Below are positions 33,080 to 41,840 of a DNA stretch of 64,000 bases, one piece after another; the first letter of the stretch is position 1, and the number at the start of each line of letters is the position of its first letter. This DNA comes from a virus, in the IMG/VR virus record IMGVR_UViG_3300042691_043434, positions 1 to 64,000 of that record. The stretch is one strand, 5' to 3'. The position numbers were made by a program, and so were the translations under genes. Below the pieces are notes generated by a model, which was given only the letters and a program-made list of their open reading frames with translations, was not told where the DNA came from and did not search any database.

Positions 33080-34988
33080 TAGCACTTGGGACAGAGAAAA
33101 TAGCAAGAAGTCCGTATCGCCAGCATTCATATACGGACGCAGCAAGGTTACCTACGAGTTCCCGAACCGACGTTCGACTAAAATTTTTAGCCATAAGCTA
33201 GGAAACATAACATTCCGAGACGGATTAGCCAACGACTTGGAAACAAGCCGTAACGACCTTATCACGAATCTCTACGGGACTAGAGATGTTGGCGGATATG
33301 TATACAAGTCAGTGTCTCATGTCCATATCGTTTCAACACTCATCGGTAGCGATCTCACCGTTCTCGGCCATGGCGTACCGGTCAAAAGTGGCTGGGAAAA
33401 CTGTGCAATGGTAGGGACAGATTGTGAGGAGGGCGAAAGCGATACTAAATGTGAGGTTGGAAAATGTCGGATAGGGACATTGACAAGGATGTCTGGAGAC
33501 AAGTGGCGTTACGACTCACTTACTGTACCAGGACTGTATTACTTTGTGTTTGGAAAAGAATCAATCACTCTACGCAGCGTAACAAAGGGCAAATTTACAC
33601 TTCCGGCAGGCATAGGAACAGTTAACGTGCCGCGTATTGCAAGCATTCCGGCAACAGTATACTTACCCCCCGCTACCTACTCCACCGAAACATTCACAAG
33701 ACGAGTAATAACAAAGTTGAATAGTGACGGTTCGGTGAGGTCGCTTACAGATTCGGTCGATAACTTTCTCAGGGTGTTATTAGACGGGTATTACGCAGAA
33801 GTCCGGGTAGAGGTAAAAGTTAAAAACAATTTGCTCGAGACTTTAAAATCTCAATTGTCCACTATCTGGCACGAAGCTGCATCTGGTGCTATCGAATCCG
33901 TTTGGTCGCAACGATATGCTGGTACTGATATGACAAATAGGGAGTTTGGTATTCAGGCGTATTCAGCGTTAACGAGCTTGTACGGCCAGGGACTTCAAGT
34001 GATGTTAAGTGGAATTCGAGGTTCAAAGGTGAGTGTCGACGGATCGATCGGGCGTCCGGTATATGGTCGTTTGCCCGGTGTATCAGGGTCGTACAACGAC
34101 GAGTCAAAGGATACAGTTGCAAAGTGGTTAACGGCCGGATCAGACGATTTGTTGTCAGGAACCAAAACGGTACTTGATAATTTTTATCGTACTTATCTTG
34201 ATTCCGAAACATGCTATCCGCTCAATCTTGATTGGCTGGCTCAGCACTTAGGGTTTGTCGGAGGATTATGGAACCTTGAGTGGCCGACGGAAGTAAAGCG
34301 TATTTTGCTTGCTAACGCACACGTAAATAGAGTTACCGGATCAATGTGGACACAAAATCCTGAACTGGATACACTACGTAAAACTGATTTTTCTAAAATT
34401 GAGAGAGTATCAGTGAATACAGGGACTGGCGTGGTATCCACTGCCTACCGGTATGCGTCTAAATCTTTTAACAGTAATACCGATCTCACTTCGTTAACTA
34501 CGTATAGCAATCTTATCATCGATGTAAGTAGATGGCAAGGAATATTTCCTTCCAGGGGAAATTTAACAACACTGCTATTTATGTTCTGGACGTTAGGAAT
34601 CAAAGCCCATAGTCCGGAAGAGCTAAAATACTCTGATAATTCATATTTCGTCCGTAGCGGTCTCAGGGACCGAGAAATTACCGCACCAGTTAATACTCCA
34701 TACATGGTAGATGTTTTACGAGTAGGTGATGACGTCGACGCGGAGACTGGTAATTACCCGAATCAATTGATCGCGGATATTGGAACGTGTCAAGACGAGC
34801 TGTCAGCGAATACTGTTATCGTCCGTATGCCGTTTTACTACAATCGAAATGGGAGAAGCTGGGACGCAGCGAGACAAATCCTGGACAATTATATGCCCAA
34901 TACGGCGATAAATAGGATACAATATGCGTATGCGGTAGCTGATCTACTAGTTGCCGATGATGTGTTTTTTGAACCGGTCAATGCATGA
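33066..34988 (+). CDS. baseplate wedge-like protein (gpI position)
   Basis: 640 residues from ATG 33066 (MISSNSTWDRENSKKS). Overlaps the J gene by 14 bases and the next gene by 4 (ATGA). It occupies the place of the P2 gpI-type wedge protein, and the segment LDWLAQHLGFVGGLWN is like that family's tail-P2-I block. The rest is not assignable: three cysteines in ENCAMVGTDCEEGES, beta-rich middle, Asn/Ser-rich end. Baseplate role is a fair inference; exact protein is not certain. Confidence 0.62.
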   Translation: MISSNSTWDRENSKKSVSPAFIYGRSKVTYEFPNRRSTKIFSHKLGNITFRDGLANDLETSRNDLITNLYGTRDVGGYVYKSVSHVHIVSTLIGSDLTVLGHGVPVKSGWENCAMVGTDCEEGESDTKCEVGKCRIGTLTRMSGDKWRYDSLTVPGLYYFVFGKESITLRSVTKGKFTLPAGIGTVNVPRIASIPATVYLPPATYSTETFTRRVITKLNSDGSVRSLTDSVDNFLRVLLDGYYAEVRVEVKVKNNLLETLKSQLSTIWHEAASGAIESVWSQRYAGTDMTNREFGIQAYSALTSLYGQGLQVMLSGIRGSKVSVDGSIGRPVYGRLPGVSGSYNDESKDTVAKWLTAGSDDLLSGTKTVLDNFYRTYLDSETCYPLNLDWLAQHLGFVGGLWNLEWPTEVKRILLANAHVNRVTGSMWTQNPELDTLRKTDFSKIERVSVNTGTGVVSTAYRYASKSFNSNTDLTSLTTYSNLIIDVSRWQGIFPSRGNLTTLLFMFWTLGIKAHSPEELKYSDNSYFVRSGLRDREITAPVNTPYMVDVLRVGDDVDAETGNYPNQLIADIGTCQDELSANTVIVRMPFYYNRNGRSWDAARQILDNYMPNTAINRIQYAYAVADLLVADDVFFEPVNA

Positions 34989-37900
34989 AAAAAGATAATC
35001 CGTTTATTCCTATGGCCATATTGGCCGAAGCGCAGAGACGCACGGTCGAAGTTCTAGGAGTACCCTACGCTGACCCGTTTAACGAGGAAGGAGTTATTGT
35101 TGACGTAAACGATCCGAAGAAACTCGGACGTGTCAAAGTAACAACCAACGACGACATCACTTCGGACTGGATACCAGTAAACGGATCGAACAGTGGTGTG
35201 CTAAGTGCGAGATATTTGGGCGCTAAAGTGTTGGTTGGAAAGACTAATGGACGATCAGAAAATATGTATGTTATTGGAGTGTCTCGCACCGACCCGGAGA
35301 TTGGTATTACAGGCAATCCAGTACAGTTACCAATTCTCGACGAGAGTGTTGGCGGAAAGTCGGATGACATCGGCATGAAATGCAATGCTGGAAACAGTGG
35401 CCGGATGTATATCCTGAGCAACGAGATGAATCAAGATGTCGTGGTGTGCTTACGTCGAACCAGTAAGCAGGTGGGAAGTAGTAGCGCCTGGTCATGGAAG
35501 TCGGTGACCAGTGGATTGTGGGTCGAAAAGGGTATAAACCCTGGCAACAGTAGCACTCCGGCGATTAACCAGGCGCAAGTGCGAAACCCTGGTATCCCGG
35601 AGTGTACAGAGGCATCTCTAGGAGAAGTACATGAGTTTACTGAAGATCGGGGATTCCGTACAACTACCATTGTGTGTAGACGAGATGAAAATAAAAATTT
35701 TTCCTGGATGCCATTAAGTGCACCGCCGGTATTCTTTCGTTCAGCGTTGCCAAAGTGTACAGAAACGGTTCATGGCATGGAGGCCGTAATAGATGATGGA
35801 AATAATTCGGAATTTTTGGTATGTCAGAGGTATCAAGGATTATTGCGGTGGGTGCGTCAGGGCAGTCGCATTCCGCATAAATTTTACAGCAAAGAGAAGC
35901 CGCTAAGCCGGATTCAGTTCACTAGCACGTTTAATGACATCAAGGCGTTAGAAGAAAATCAGCAACTTAGTGAGAACGACAAATGGCAACAAGCAGCGGA
36001 CATTATCGACGCTGCTTTGGACGAGACTGTAAAATCTATACCTTTGACTGGCACCGATCCGAAACTCAAAGAGTTGTTGAAGCTTGCCAACCTCGTACCT
36101 GATACGGCATTTGACGGTGCACAGGTCTTAAAACGAGTGGCGAGTGAGAGTCTACGTAAACGGACCGGACTCCCAATCGAATCTATTACAAGGATCATTG
36201 CGGATGACCTGAATAGAGATGGTGAGCTATCGCTTGATAGCCGGCAAGCGTTAACAGCCATAGGGAAAACAGTCGATATTTTGGTAAACGGTACGGCGGA
36301 TGGGAATATCGACGCCGCGTTACTACAAATCGGACGGACTGGTCTCCAAAGTGCGTTGTTGTCGCTTGAGCCCAGAGCCGCCTCTGTTATGACAGCGTTG
36401 ATGGGTAGCGGTATTGGCGGTGCGGTAGATGCGGCGGTGGCGATAGGCCTGGACCAACTACCACCGGAGGTTAATAAGTATGCCGGTCCGGTAATCAATA
36501 TTGCCAAAGACCTGCTAACATCGAAATATCCAGCTAGCTTGGGAAACATCCTTAACTCCGCCGCAGGTGGCGGTCTTCTCAGCGCGGTGAGTGGGACGAT
36601 TAACAATGCAGTGGGAAGTGGAATTGTTTCACCGCAACTGCTTGGGACGTTAGCGACCGGATTAACGGATGGGAGTTTGGGCGATATTCCGAGGCTATTC
36701 GGCTCTCTCAGCAATCTAGACTCGATTGTAAAAACGCCAGCGAGTTTAGGGTCTTTGCCCGTGCTAGCTACTACCGCTCTTGGGTTAGTCGGACAAGCCG
36801 GAGCGATGAAAGACCTGTTAGGTAGTGGAGGTATCGGCCTCGATAATCTTAATGATCTGATCGGGAACGGATTTAATGCCGCGTCGACGATTGTTAGCGG
36901 GGTAAAGGGGTTGGCTTCTGTTTTAGGTGGAGGGGCAAGCGGTCTTGGTTGCCCGTGCGATCCAAAATGCCGTAAAATTGCACATGGGGAGGATAGCGAT
37001 GGGAATAACCTCGTCGAAAAGTGCGGTGCAATGACAGCGAATAATGCGAATTCCTACTCTCCTACCGGTAATCCTCTACAGAATAATTTCGGACCGATTG
37101 CGTTGGATCTTGGCCTAAAGGCGACAGAGGTTGGTGCGGAGTTAATTCCGAAAAACATTCGAGATCTTACCGGTTACATAAAAACCGTAGCGCGGGCTAA
37201 AGATATGGCAGAGAAGTTCTTTAGTTCCCGTAACGCGGACGAAGTTGAGAAAATTTCCGAGCTTGCATATACGCTTGAGGCGGTAGAAAAAGGTCTAAAA
37301 ACTGCCGACAACAACATTACTCGTGTTGAATCAGTTGAAAAGAAACTTATCGACTCGATGTATGATATGCTAGAAGCGATTGTATACAATCGAAAAGGGA
37401 CTGGTCGTGGGACGGCGATTATTCCGAACTTGATACGAGATGTAAGGGAAAATTCTCAAGCAGTAAAGGATTTGTACAAGTTTGTTGAAAAGCTTGATAG
37501 CGTTAAAGACGGAGGTACCGCCGGTGTTACTGTTACCGAGCGTATCGCTCGCGCGTTTCAAAATATTCCAGATCTCCAGGCGCTTAATCGACTAAATCGT
37601 CAAGAGGCATTGAGGGTACTGAGAAAAGGGATTACTCCAGCGTACAGAGAATGGAAGACTATGAATCCGTTAGGTGGTGGTGGCTTGGGGAGTTACGGTC
37701 CTCCCTTACCGGATCCTTACGATAACGAACGGACATTATTCAATCGTGATCGGATTTTGGCGATTTCGCTAGAGTCTAAATTAGCTGATGACAACGGACC
37801 ACCAGATGACGAGACATTGCTCGATTCTGTATTGTCACCTGAGCAAACGCAACTCCTTAAATCGATATCGGGCATGGGTGAGGAGGCTACAAAGGTTGGT

Positions 37901-38020
37901 AGTAACATTCTTAATGGAAACAGTGAACTAGGTAGTATTATCCCAACCGCCGCAAGCGACGGTGAAAGCACGTTATACGATGTGATCGTTGGCAGAGAGG
38001 GGCAAACGAATTGTGAATAA
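34985..38020 (+). CDS. baseplate spike/hub protein, gpV-like OB-fold
   Basis: 1011 residues. Residues about 35-105 (EGVIVDVNDPKKLGRVKV, SDWIPVNG, VGVSRTDPE region) match the gpV/gp5 OB-fold of tail spikes. Three cysteine-pair repeats follow: Cys133-Cys155, Cys207-Cys231 and Cys258-Cys280, each ending with a Trp. The middle (380-640) is helical and Gly-rich with several LSLDSRQ and LLGSGGIGLDNL turns. A Cys cluster (GLGCPCDPKCRKI) and a helical end complete it. It probably caps the tail tube. It is followed at an 8-base overlap by the terminase. Confidence 0.68.
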   Translation: MKKDNPFIPMAILAEAQRRTVEVLGVPYADPFNEEGVIVDVNDPKKLGRVKVTTNDDITSDWIPVNGSNSGVLSARYLGAKVLVGKTNGRSENMYVIGVSRTDPEIGITGNPVQLPILDESVGGKSDDIGMKCNAGNSGRMYILSNEMNQDVVVCLRRTSKQVGSSSAWSWKSVTSGLWVEKGINPGNSSTPAINQAQVRNPGIPECTEASLGEVHEFTEDRGFRTTTIVCRRDENKNFSWMPLSAPPVFFRSALPKCTETVHGMEAVIDDGNNSEFLVCQRYQGLLRWVRQGSRIPHKFYSKEKPLSRIQFTSTFNDIKALEENQQLSENDKWQQAADIIDAALDETVKSIPLTGTDPKLKELLKLANLVPDTAFDGAQVLKRVASESLRKRTGLPIESITRIIADDLNRDGELSLDSRQALTAIGKTVDILVNGTADGNIDAALLQIGRTGLQSALLSLEPRAASVMTALMGSGIGGAVDAAVAIGLDQLPPEVNKYAGPVINIAKDLLTSKYPASLGNILNSAAGGGLLSAVSGTINNAVGSGIVSPQLLGTLATGLTDGSLGDIPRLFGSLSNLDSIVKTPASLGSLPVLATTALGLVGQAGAMKDLLGSGGIGLDNLNDLIGNGFNAASTIVSGVKGLASVLGGGASGLGCPCDPKCRKIAHGEDSDGNNLVEKCGAMTANNANSYSPTGNPLQNNFGPIALDLGLKATEVGAELIPKNIRDLTGYIKTVARAKDMAEKFFSSRNADEVEKISELAYTLEAVEKGLKTADNNITRVESVEKKLIDSMYDMLEAIVYNRKGTGRGTAIIPNLIRDVRENSQAVKDLYKFVEKLDSVKDGGTAGVTVTERIARAFQNIPDLQALNRLNRQEALRVLRKGITPAYREWKTMNPLGGGGLGSYGPPLPDPYDNERTLFNRDRILAISLESKLADDNGPPDDETLLDSVLSPEQTQLLKSISGMGEEATKVGSNILNGNSELGSIIPTAASDGESTLYDVIVGREGQTNCE

Positions 38021-39593
38021 AGCGGAGATGGCAAAAGAAAAGGCGTTAGTCTTAAAAATGACGAGCCACATCACCGATCTTAGCCCTGAGGAAAAGAAAG
38101 AATTGCTTCGGCTTCGTTGCCGTACCGAGTTCGTTACATTTGCAAAATACATTACTCGCGAAGTATCTAGCAGCGGGACATTCGTACCGTACAAAGTTCA
38201 CGAGCTTATCTGTCACTACGTGCAGAATATTTGTGATGGCAACGCAGACTACCGAAGAACCGTAATCTCTTTACCTCCAAGAACTGGAAAGTCTATGCTA
38301 CTCAGTAAATTAATGCCGAGTTGGCAGCTAGGCAGATCGCCCACAGCTCAAATGATCATGGCGTCGTACGCGTTGAAACTGTCCCAGGAGAACTCCCGAG
38401 CGATATTAGCATATGCGACTAGTGAAGCGTTTCAATGGATATTTCCGGAGTGCCTTGTATTAGAAAAGAACTCGAATCTAAAGACGATACGGTCAGAGCA
38501 GGGTGGTTTAATCATGTCTGCGTCGGCTGGTGGTGGTGTAACCGGATTCGGGTACGGAGTTATCAGTGAGGATGATCTTCCTGGTATCGGGATCCTCGAC
38601 GACCTTCTAGAAGACGGTAATAGTGCGCAAGTCCTTGAAAGCACTTTTTCCTGGGCCACAACGCAGTTTTTAACTAGAGGTCTCCCCAACAACTGTGTGG
38701 CAAGTATTGGCACAAGATTTCACAAAGAAGATGTGTCTGGGAGGTTAATTTCCAGCGACCCTGATGGGTGGAAACAACTTAACGTTCCGGCCTTGTGTGT
38801 CGACGAGGAGACCGACCCGTTAAGTCGTAAGCTTGGAGAATCTCATTGGCCAGAATTTTTTCCCATTCACGCTCTCGAATCAATTAAAAAACAAGACGAG
38901 AAAACCTTTGAAGTACTGTATCAGGGGAATCCTAAAGGGGAAAGCGGAGCGATTTATAAGGATTTTTGGTTTGAGTATCACGATAAAAATCGGGAGAACT
39001 ACGAGTATGTATATGCAACTGCGGATACAGCATTGAAAAAGGGTCAGGAGAACGATGCGTCGGTAATCTGTGTGTTTGGGGTAGTCAAGAAAACCCGCAA
39101 ACTCCACCTCCTCCATGTGTACCAGGAGCGAATGGAGTTTCCCGAACTCCTCAAGGCGTTGCCGCTATGGATGAAGACTTGGAAGGTGAGAGCGTTGTAT
39201 ATCGAGGCGCGGGCGTCAGGGTTGCCACTTATTCAAATGCTTCGTAAGGAGATCCAGATTCCGGTTAAGGAGGTCATCCCGGTCAAGGATAAGGTTCTCC
39301 GGGCGAACGAGGTTGCTCCGGTAGCTGAGGATGGTAGGGTCTCAATTTACTCAGGTATCCCGGACCTTGGTAGCCTGATGTCCGAATTGACCGCGTTTCC
39401 GTATACCAAACATGACGACTTTGTTGATTCGTTCTGTAGTGGTTTAAAGGTCTATCGCGATGAGATTATGGGGTCGGCTAAGGCTGCACACGGTGGTAGT
39501 CGGATCCACTTACCGACTACTAATTATAGTGGCGGACAGCAACGACTTACCAGCCGGCTTGGTCGCGGATCAGTTAATACGTCGTACTTGTGA
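38013..39593 (+). CDS. terminase large subunit
   Basis: 526 residues from GTG 38013, behind GAGAGGGG; an in-frame TTG at 37989 is an alternative. Walker A is PPRTGKS (88-94). The Walker B-like acidic block is GILDDLLED (about 193-201). The nuclease half has YATADTALKKG with the first metal Asp, and the later acidic site in KHDDFVDSF. Terminase pumps DNA into the prohead and cuts it. It is the last gene of the plus-strand baseplate operon. No small subunit is seen in the window. Confidence 0.9.
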   Translation: MNKAEMAKEKALVLKMTSHITDLSPEEKKELLRLRCRTEFVTFAKYITREVSSSGTFVPYKVHELICHYVQNICDGNADYRRTVISLPPRTGKSMLLSKLMPSWQLGRSPTAQMIMASYALKLSQENSRAILAYATSEAFQWIFPECLVLEKNSNLKTIRSEQGGLIMSASAGGGVTGFGYGVISEDDLPGIGILDDLLEDGNSAQVLESTFSWATTQFLTRGLPNNCVASIGTRFHKEDVSGRLISSDPDGWKQLNVPALCVDEETDPLSRKLGESHWPEFFPIHALESIKKQDEKTFEVLYQGNPKGESGAIYKDFWFEYHDKNRENYEYVYATADTALKKGQENDASVICVFGVVKKTRKLHLLHVYQERMEFPELLKALPLWMKTWKVRALYIEARASGLPLIQMLRKEIQIPVKEVIPVKDKVLRANEVAPVAEDGRVSIYSGIPDLGSLMSELTAFPYTKHDDFVDSFCSGLKVYRDEIMGSAKAAHGGSRIHLPTTNYSGGQQRLTSRLGRGSVNTSYL

Positions 39594-39601
39594 CATTTTT
39601 G

Positions 39602-39610
39602 TGCTATAAT
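39602..39610 (+). promoter_or_regulatory. host-like extended -10 box (TGC-TATAAT)
   Basis: TGCTATAAT on the plus strand, 29 bases before the ATG at 39640. A perfect -10 with TGN; the -35 is not convincing. It would drive the thioredoxin-like, sigma and HNH-like genes. Confidence 0.6.
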
Positions 39611-39639
39611 ACATATGTATTCGTTTTTAACGGAGAAAA

Positions 39640-39963
39640 ATGACATCGGAATTTAAGTACCGGACAGTGTTTTTTACGATGCCTGGCTGTGCGGCATGCG
39701 AAGCTATGAAGCCGATTTGGGCTAAAGTGGCTGGTGAAGTAGCCGAAGAGTATCCAGAGCTCCGGGTGGGTTGGGGAGAATACGACGTTCTAGACGATAA
39801 CTGGGAATTTTTAGAGTCGCTTGTCCCTGGGACATCTGGTCAAGGGACCCCGGAGTTCGCCGTCTTTGACGATGAATGTGAACTCATTGCATTTAACGGT
39901 GATGGCATTATGGCCGCTAGCCAACTCAAAGACTTTATTATCTCATCCATCCATGGAGCTTAA
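39640..39963 (+). CDS. thioredoxin-fold protein with CAAC active site
   Basis: 107 residues. FFTMPGCAACEAMKPIW is the thioredoxin/glutaredoxin active site with CxxC = CAAC, and GTPEFAVFDD carries the cis-proline that follows. A redox role, for example as reductant or chaperone, is plausible. The CAAC dipeptide differs from the thioredoxin CGPC and the glutaredoxin CPYC, so the redox potential may be different. It overlaps the sigma gene start by 11 bases. Confidence 0.82.
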   Translation: MTSEFKYRTVFFTMPGCAACEAMKPIWAKVAGEVAEEYPELRVGWGEYDVLDDNWEFLESLVPGTSGQGTPEFAVFDDECELIAFNGDGIMAASQLKDFIISSIHGA

Positions 39964-40648
39964 TTCGAGACGGAGGGGCAAGAGATCGGAGTACGAGGTT
40001 ACTCGCGATCGGCATATTCGTGAGAATATGTGGAAAGCGGCTCATGCGGCGAGAAAAGTCGCAACGTTTAGTGGTTTACCGTTTGAAGAGTTGAGATCGG
40101 TAGCGTTAGAGGCGATGGTGAAACTGTATGACAAATGGGATCCGAGCAAGGCGAATTTTAGTACTTGGCTCAATCGGTCTATGACGTTTCAGATTCTTAA
40201 TTATCTTCGTGACAGTTCACGAATGATCAAGATGCCGAGATCATATGCTGACGCATATATGAAGATTCGGAAAATCATTGGCGCGAATCCGGAAATCAGC
40301 GATGACGACGTTGCCGAACAAACTGGTCTTGATCCGATTCTGATCCGTGAAACCCGTAACGCGTATCAGGTTACGTATCAGGAGGTAAACGAAGACACCG
40401 AGATGCCGATTGATGATGATGACCCGGATCCTGATAGTATTAAGAAGATGCTAACGGATTACAGCGGGACGCTAGAACGGTTATCTGATTTACCAGAAAA
40501 GGAATACAACTTCCTAGTCGATGTATATATCCATAAACGTGCATTATCGACTATCGCGAAGAAGAATCCGGGAGTTTGTACTCATGAAAAGATTCGAGAA
40601 CGTACGGATGAAATACTACGTAAGGTTCTGAGCGACGATGAGTACTAG
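39953..40648 (+). CDS. phage RNA polymerase sigma factor (sigma-70 family)
   Basis: 231 residues from ATG 39953, overlapping the previous gene's stop. Residues about 35-90 match sigma region 2: FEELRSVALEAMVKLYDKW, DPSKANFSTWLNRSMT and QILNYLRDSSRMIKMPRS, with the conserved FSTW and LRD. A region 3-like helix follows (DDDVAEQTGLDPILIRE). The C-terminal third is acidic and region 4 is weak. The gene is behind a host-like promoter, so it would appear early or middle, and is the only sigma-like gene in the window. It is a candidate to read the GTTGAAAGC-N4-TAG motif. The link to the motif is inference. Confidence 0.8.
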   Translation: MELNSRRRGKRSEYEVTRDRHIRENMWKAAHAARKVATFSGLPFEELRSVALEAMVKLYDKWDPSKANFSTWLNRSMTFQILNYLRDSSRMIKMPRSYADAYMKIRKIIGANPEISDDDVAEQTGLDPILIRETRNAYQVTYQEVNEDTEMPIDDDDPDPDSIKKMLTDYSGTLERLSDLPEKEYNFLVDVYIHKRALSTIAKKNPGVCTHEKIRERTDEILRKVLSDDEY

Positions 40649-41357
40649 ACGTTATGTGACCGTATGCGGTCAAGAGTATAACAAAAAAGGGTTCGCGGCT
40701 AAGTGGAGTGCGATGGTGGCTGGCTATGAGGCTGGTGTCACCTTGATCCCTGCCGACACCTCTTTCGTTAACGACATCTTGCTTCGGATTCCTCGCTTCG
40801 CTAGGGTGTTGGCCCGAGGACGAGTATCGTACAAGGTTGTCAACCAGACGTTTAACGGGAAACGGGTCAAAGGTATCGTACTTGTGACACCGAATTCTGG
40901 CTACGAGGTGTGGGTGGGTAAGCAGGTAGTGGTGAAGGCGATGTTTCCGCCGATTAATGCGCCCGATCCGTCGAAGGAAAATCGCAGGAACGTCTTACGT
41001 GCGTTGCGAGGGGTCATTGAACCGCAGATCGCAGAATATCGTAAACGGTTTAAGGGGCAATCGGTTGTCAAATCGTCGTTAACTGGTAAGCCGATATTCG
41101 GCGCTTACCATATCGACCATGTATATCCGTTTATTCGTCTGGTTGAGGAGTGGTGCAGGGAGAAGGGAGTGGACCTGGAGACGTTAAAAGTGAAGTGCAT
41201 AGGCACAATATGCCGACTCGAATCCGTAGACCTCGCCGAATCCTGGTTCGATTACCATGCGTTACACGCGGAGTTTCAAGTCCTCGACGCGGCGGAGAAT
41301 GTATCAAAGGGAGCCCGATATTTCGGGAGACCGAAAAATTCTATCGAAGATTCGTGA
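40638..41357 (+). CDS. HNH-like / DUF3223-like protein
   Basis: 239 residues, overlapping the sigma gene by 11 bases. The C-terminal half has SLTGKPIFGAYHIDHVYPF, then WFDYHALHAEFQVLDAAEN, a His-Asp-His and His-Asn arrangement that resembles DUF3223/HNH-type proteins. The N-terminal half (YVTVCGQEYNKKGFAAKW) is not assignable. A nuclease activity is possible but not certain. Its 3' end overlaps the convergent gene 41304-41840 by 54 bases. Confidence 0.6.
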   Translation: MSTRRYVTVCGQEYNKKGFAAKWSAMVAGYEAGVTLIPADTSFVNDILLRIPRFARVLARGRVSYKVVNQTFNGKRVKGIVLVTPNSGYEVWVGKQVVVKAMFPPINAPDPSKENRRNVLRALRGVIEPQIAEYRKRFKGQSVVKSSLTGKPIFGAYHIDHVYPFIRLVEEWCREKGVDLETLKVKCIGTICRLESVDLAESWFDYHALHAEFQVLDAAENVSKGARYFGRPKNSIEDS

Positions 41358-41840
41358 CGCTTCGATAGCCAAGATTTCGTTGATTTCGGGGGAGTCGGAT
41401 TGAGCCCGGTTCAACCATGGGCGGTTGGGGTCGCGAGCCTTAGTGTACCCCGACACTGTCGCATATACCTGCATCGGTTTTCTGCCCACTAACGATTCCG
41501 ACTGGCCGCCGTAACGAGATTGAAGGTAACGGATAACAGGGGAGTCAGGTCCCTGCCTCTCAAGTTCGACTTCGAGGGATTTTAACGAACTCTGCAGGGA
41601 ATCGAATAGCTGTTCTCCGTAGTTACCGCTATCTATCTCGACTGTCGCTGCTTCAATCGACTTAACGTACTGGGAGATGTTATGGGTGAGTTCGCGACTA
41701 TATCCTTCTGCGACAGTGCGTAGAAACTCTGCCCGGACCGATTCGGCGATTTGAGATACCGCTTCGCGTTTAGCGATTTGCTTAGCGGAATCTTCAATTA
41801 TGTCGCGTATAAACAACCCGAGCAACGACTTAATTATCAT
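41304..41840 (-). CDS. unknown 178-residue virion-cluster protein
   Basis: Not recognised. Starts at ATG 41840, sharing one base with the stop of the tail lysin gene (TAATG). Mostly helical (LGLFIRDIIEDSAKQIAKRE, SLQSSLKSLEVELERQG) with no signal peptide. Probably translated with the lysin as one late unit. The end overlaps the convergent plus-strand gene by 54 bases. Confidence 0.65.
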   Translation of the reverse strand: MIIKSLLGLFIRDIIEDSAKQIAKREAVSQIAESVRAEFLRTVAEGYSRELTHNISQYVKSIEAATVEIDSGNYGEQLFDSLQSSLKSLEVELERQGPDSPVIRYLQSRYGGQSESLVGRKPMQVYATVSGYTKARDPNRPWLNRAQSDSPEINEILAIEASRIFDRIFRSPEISGSL

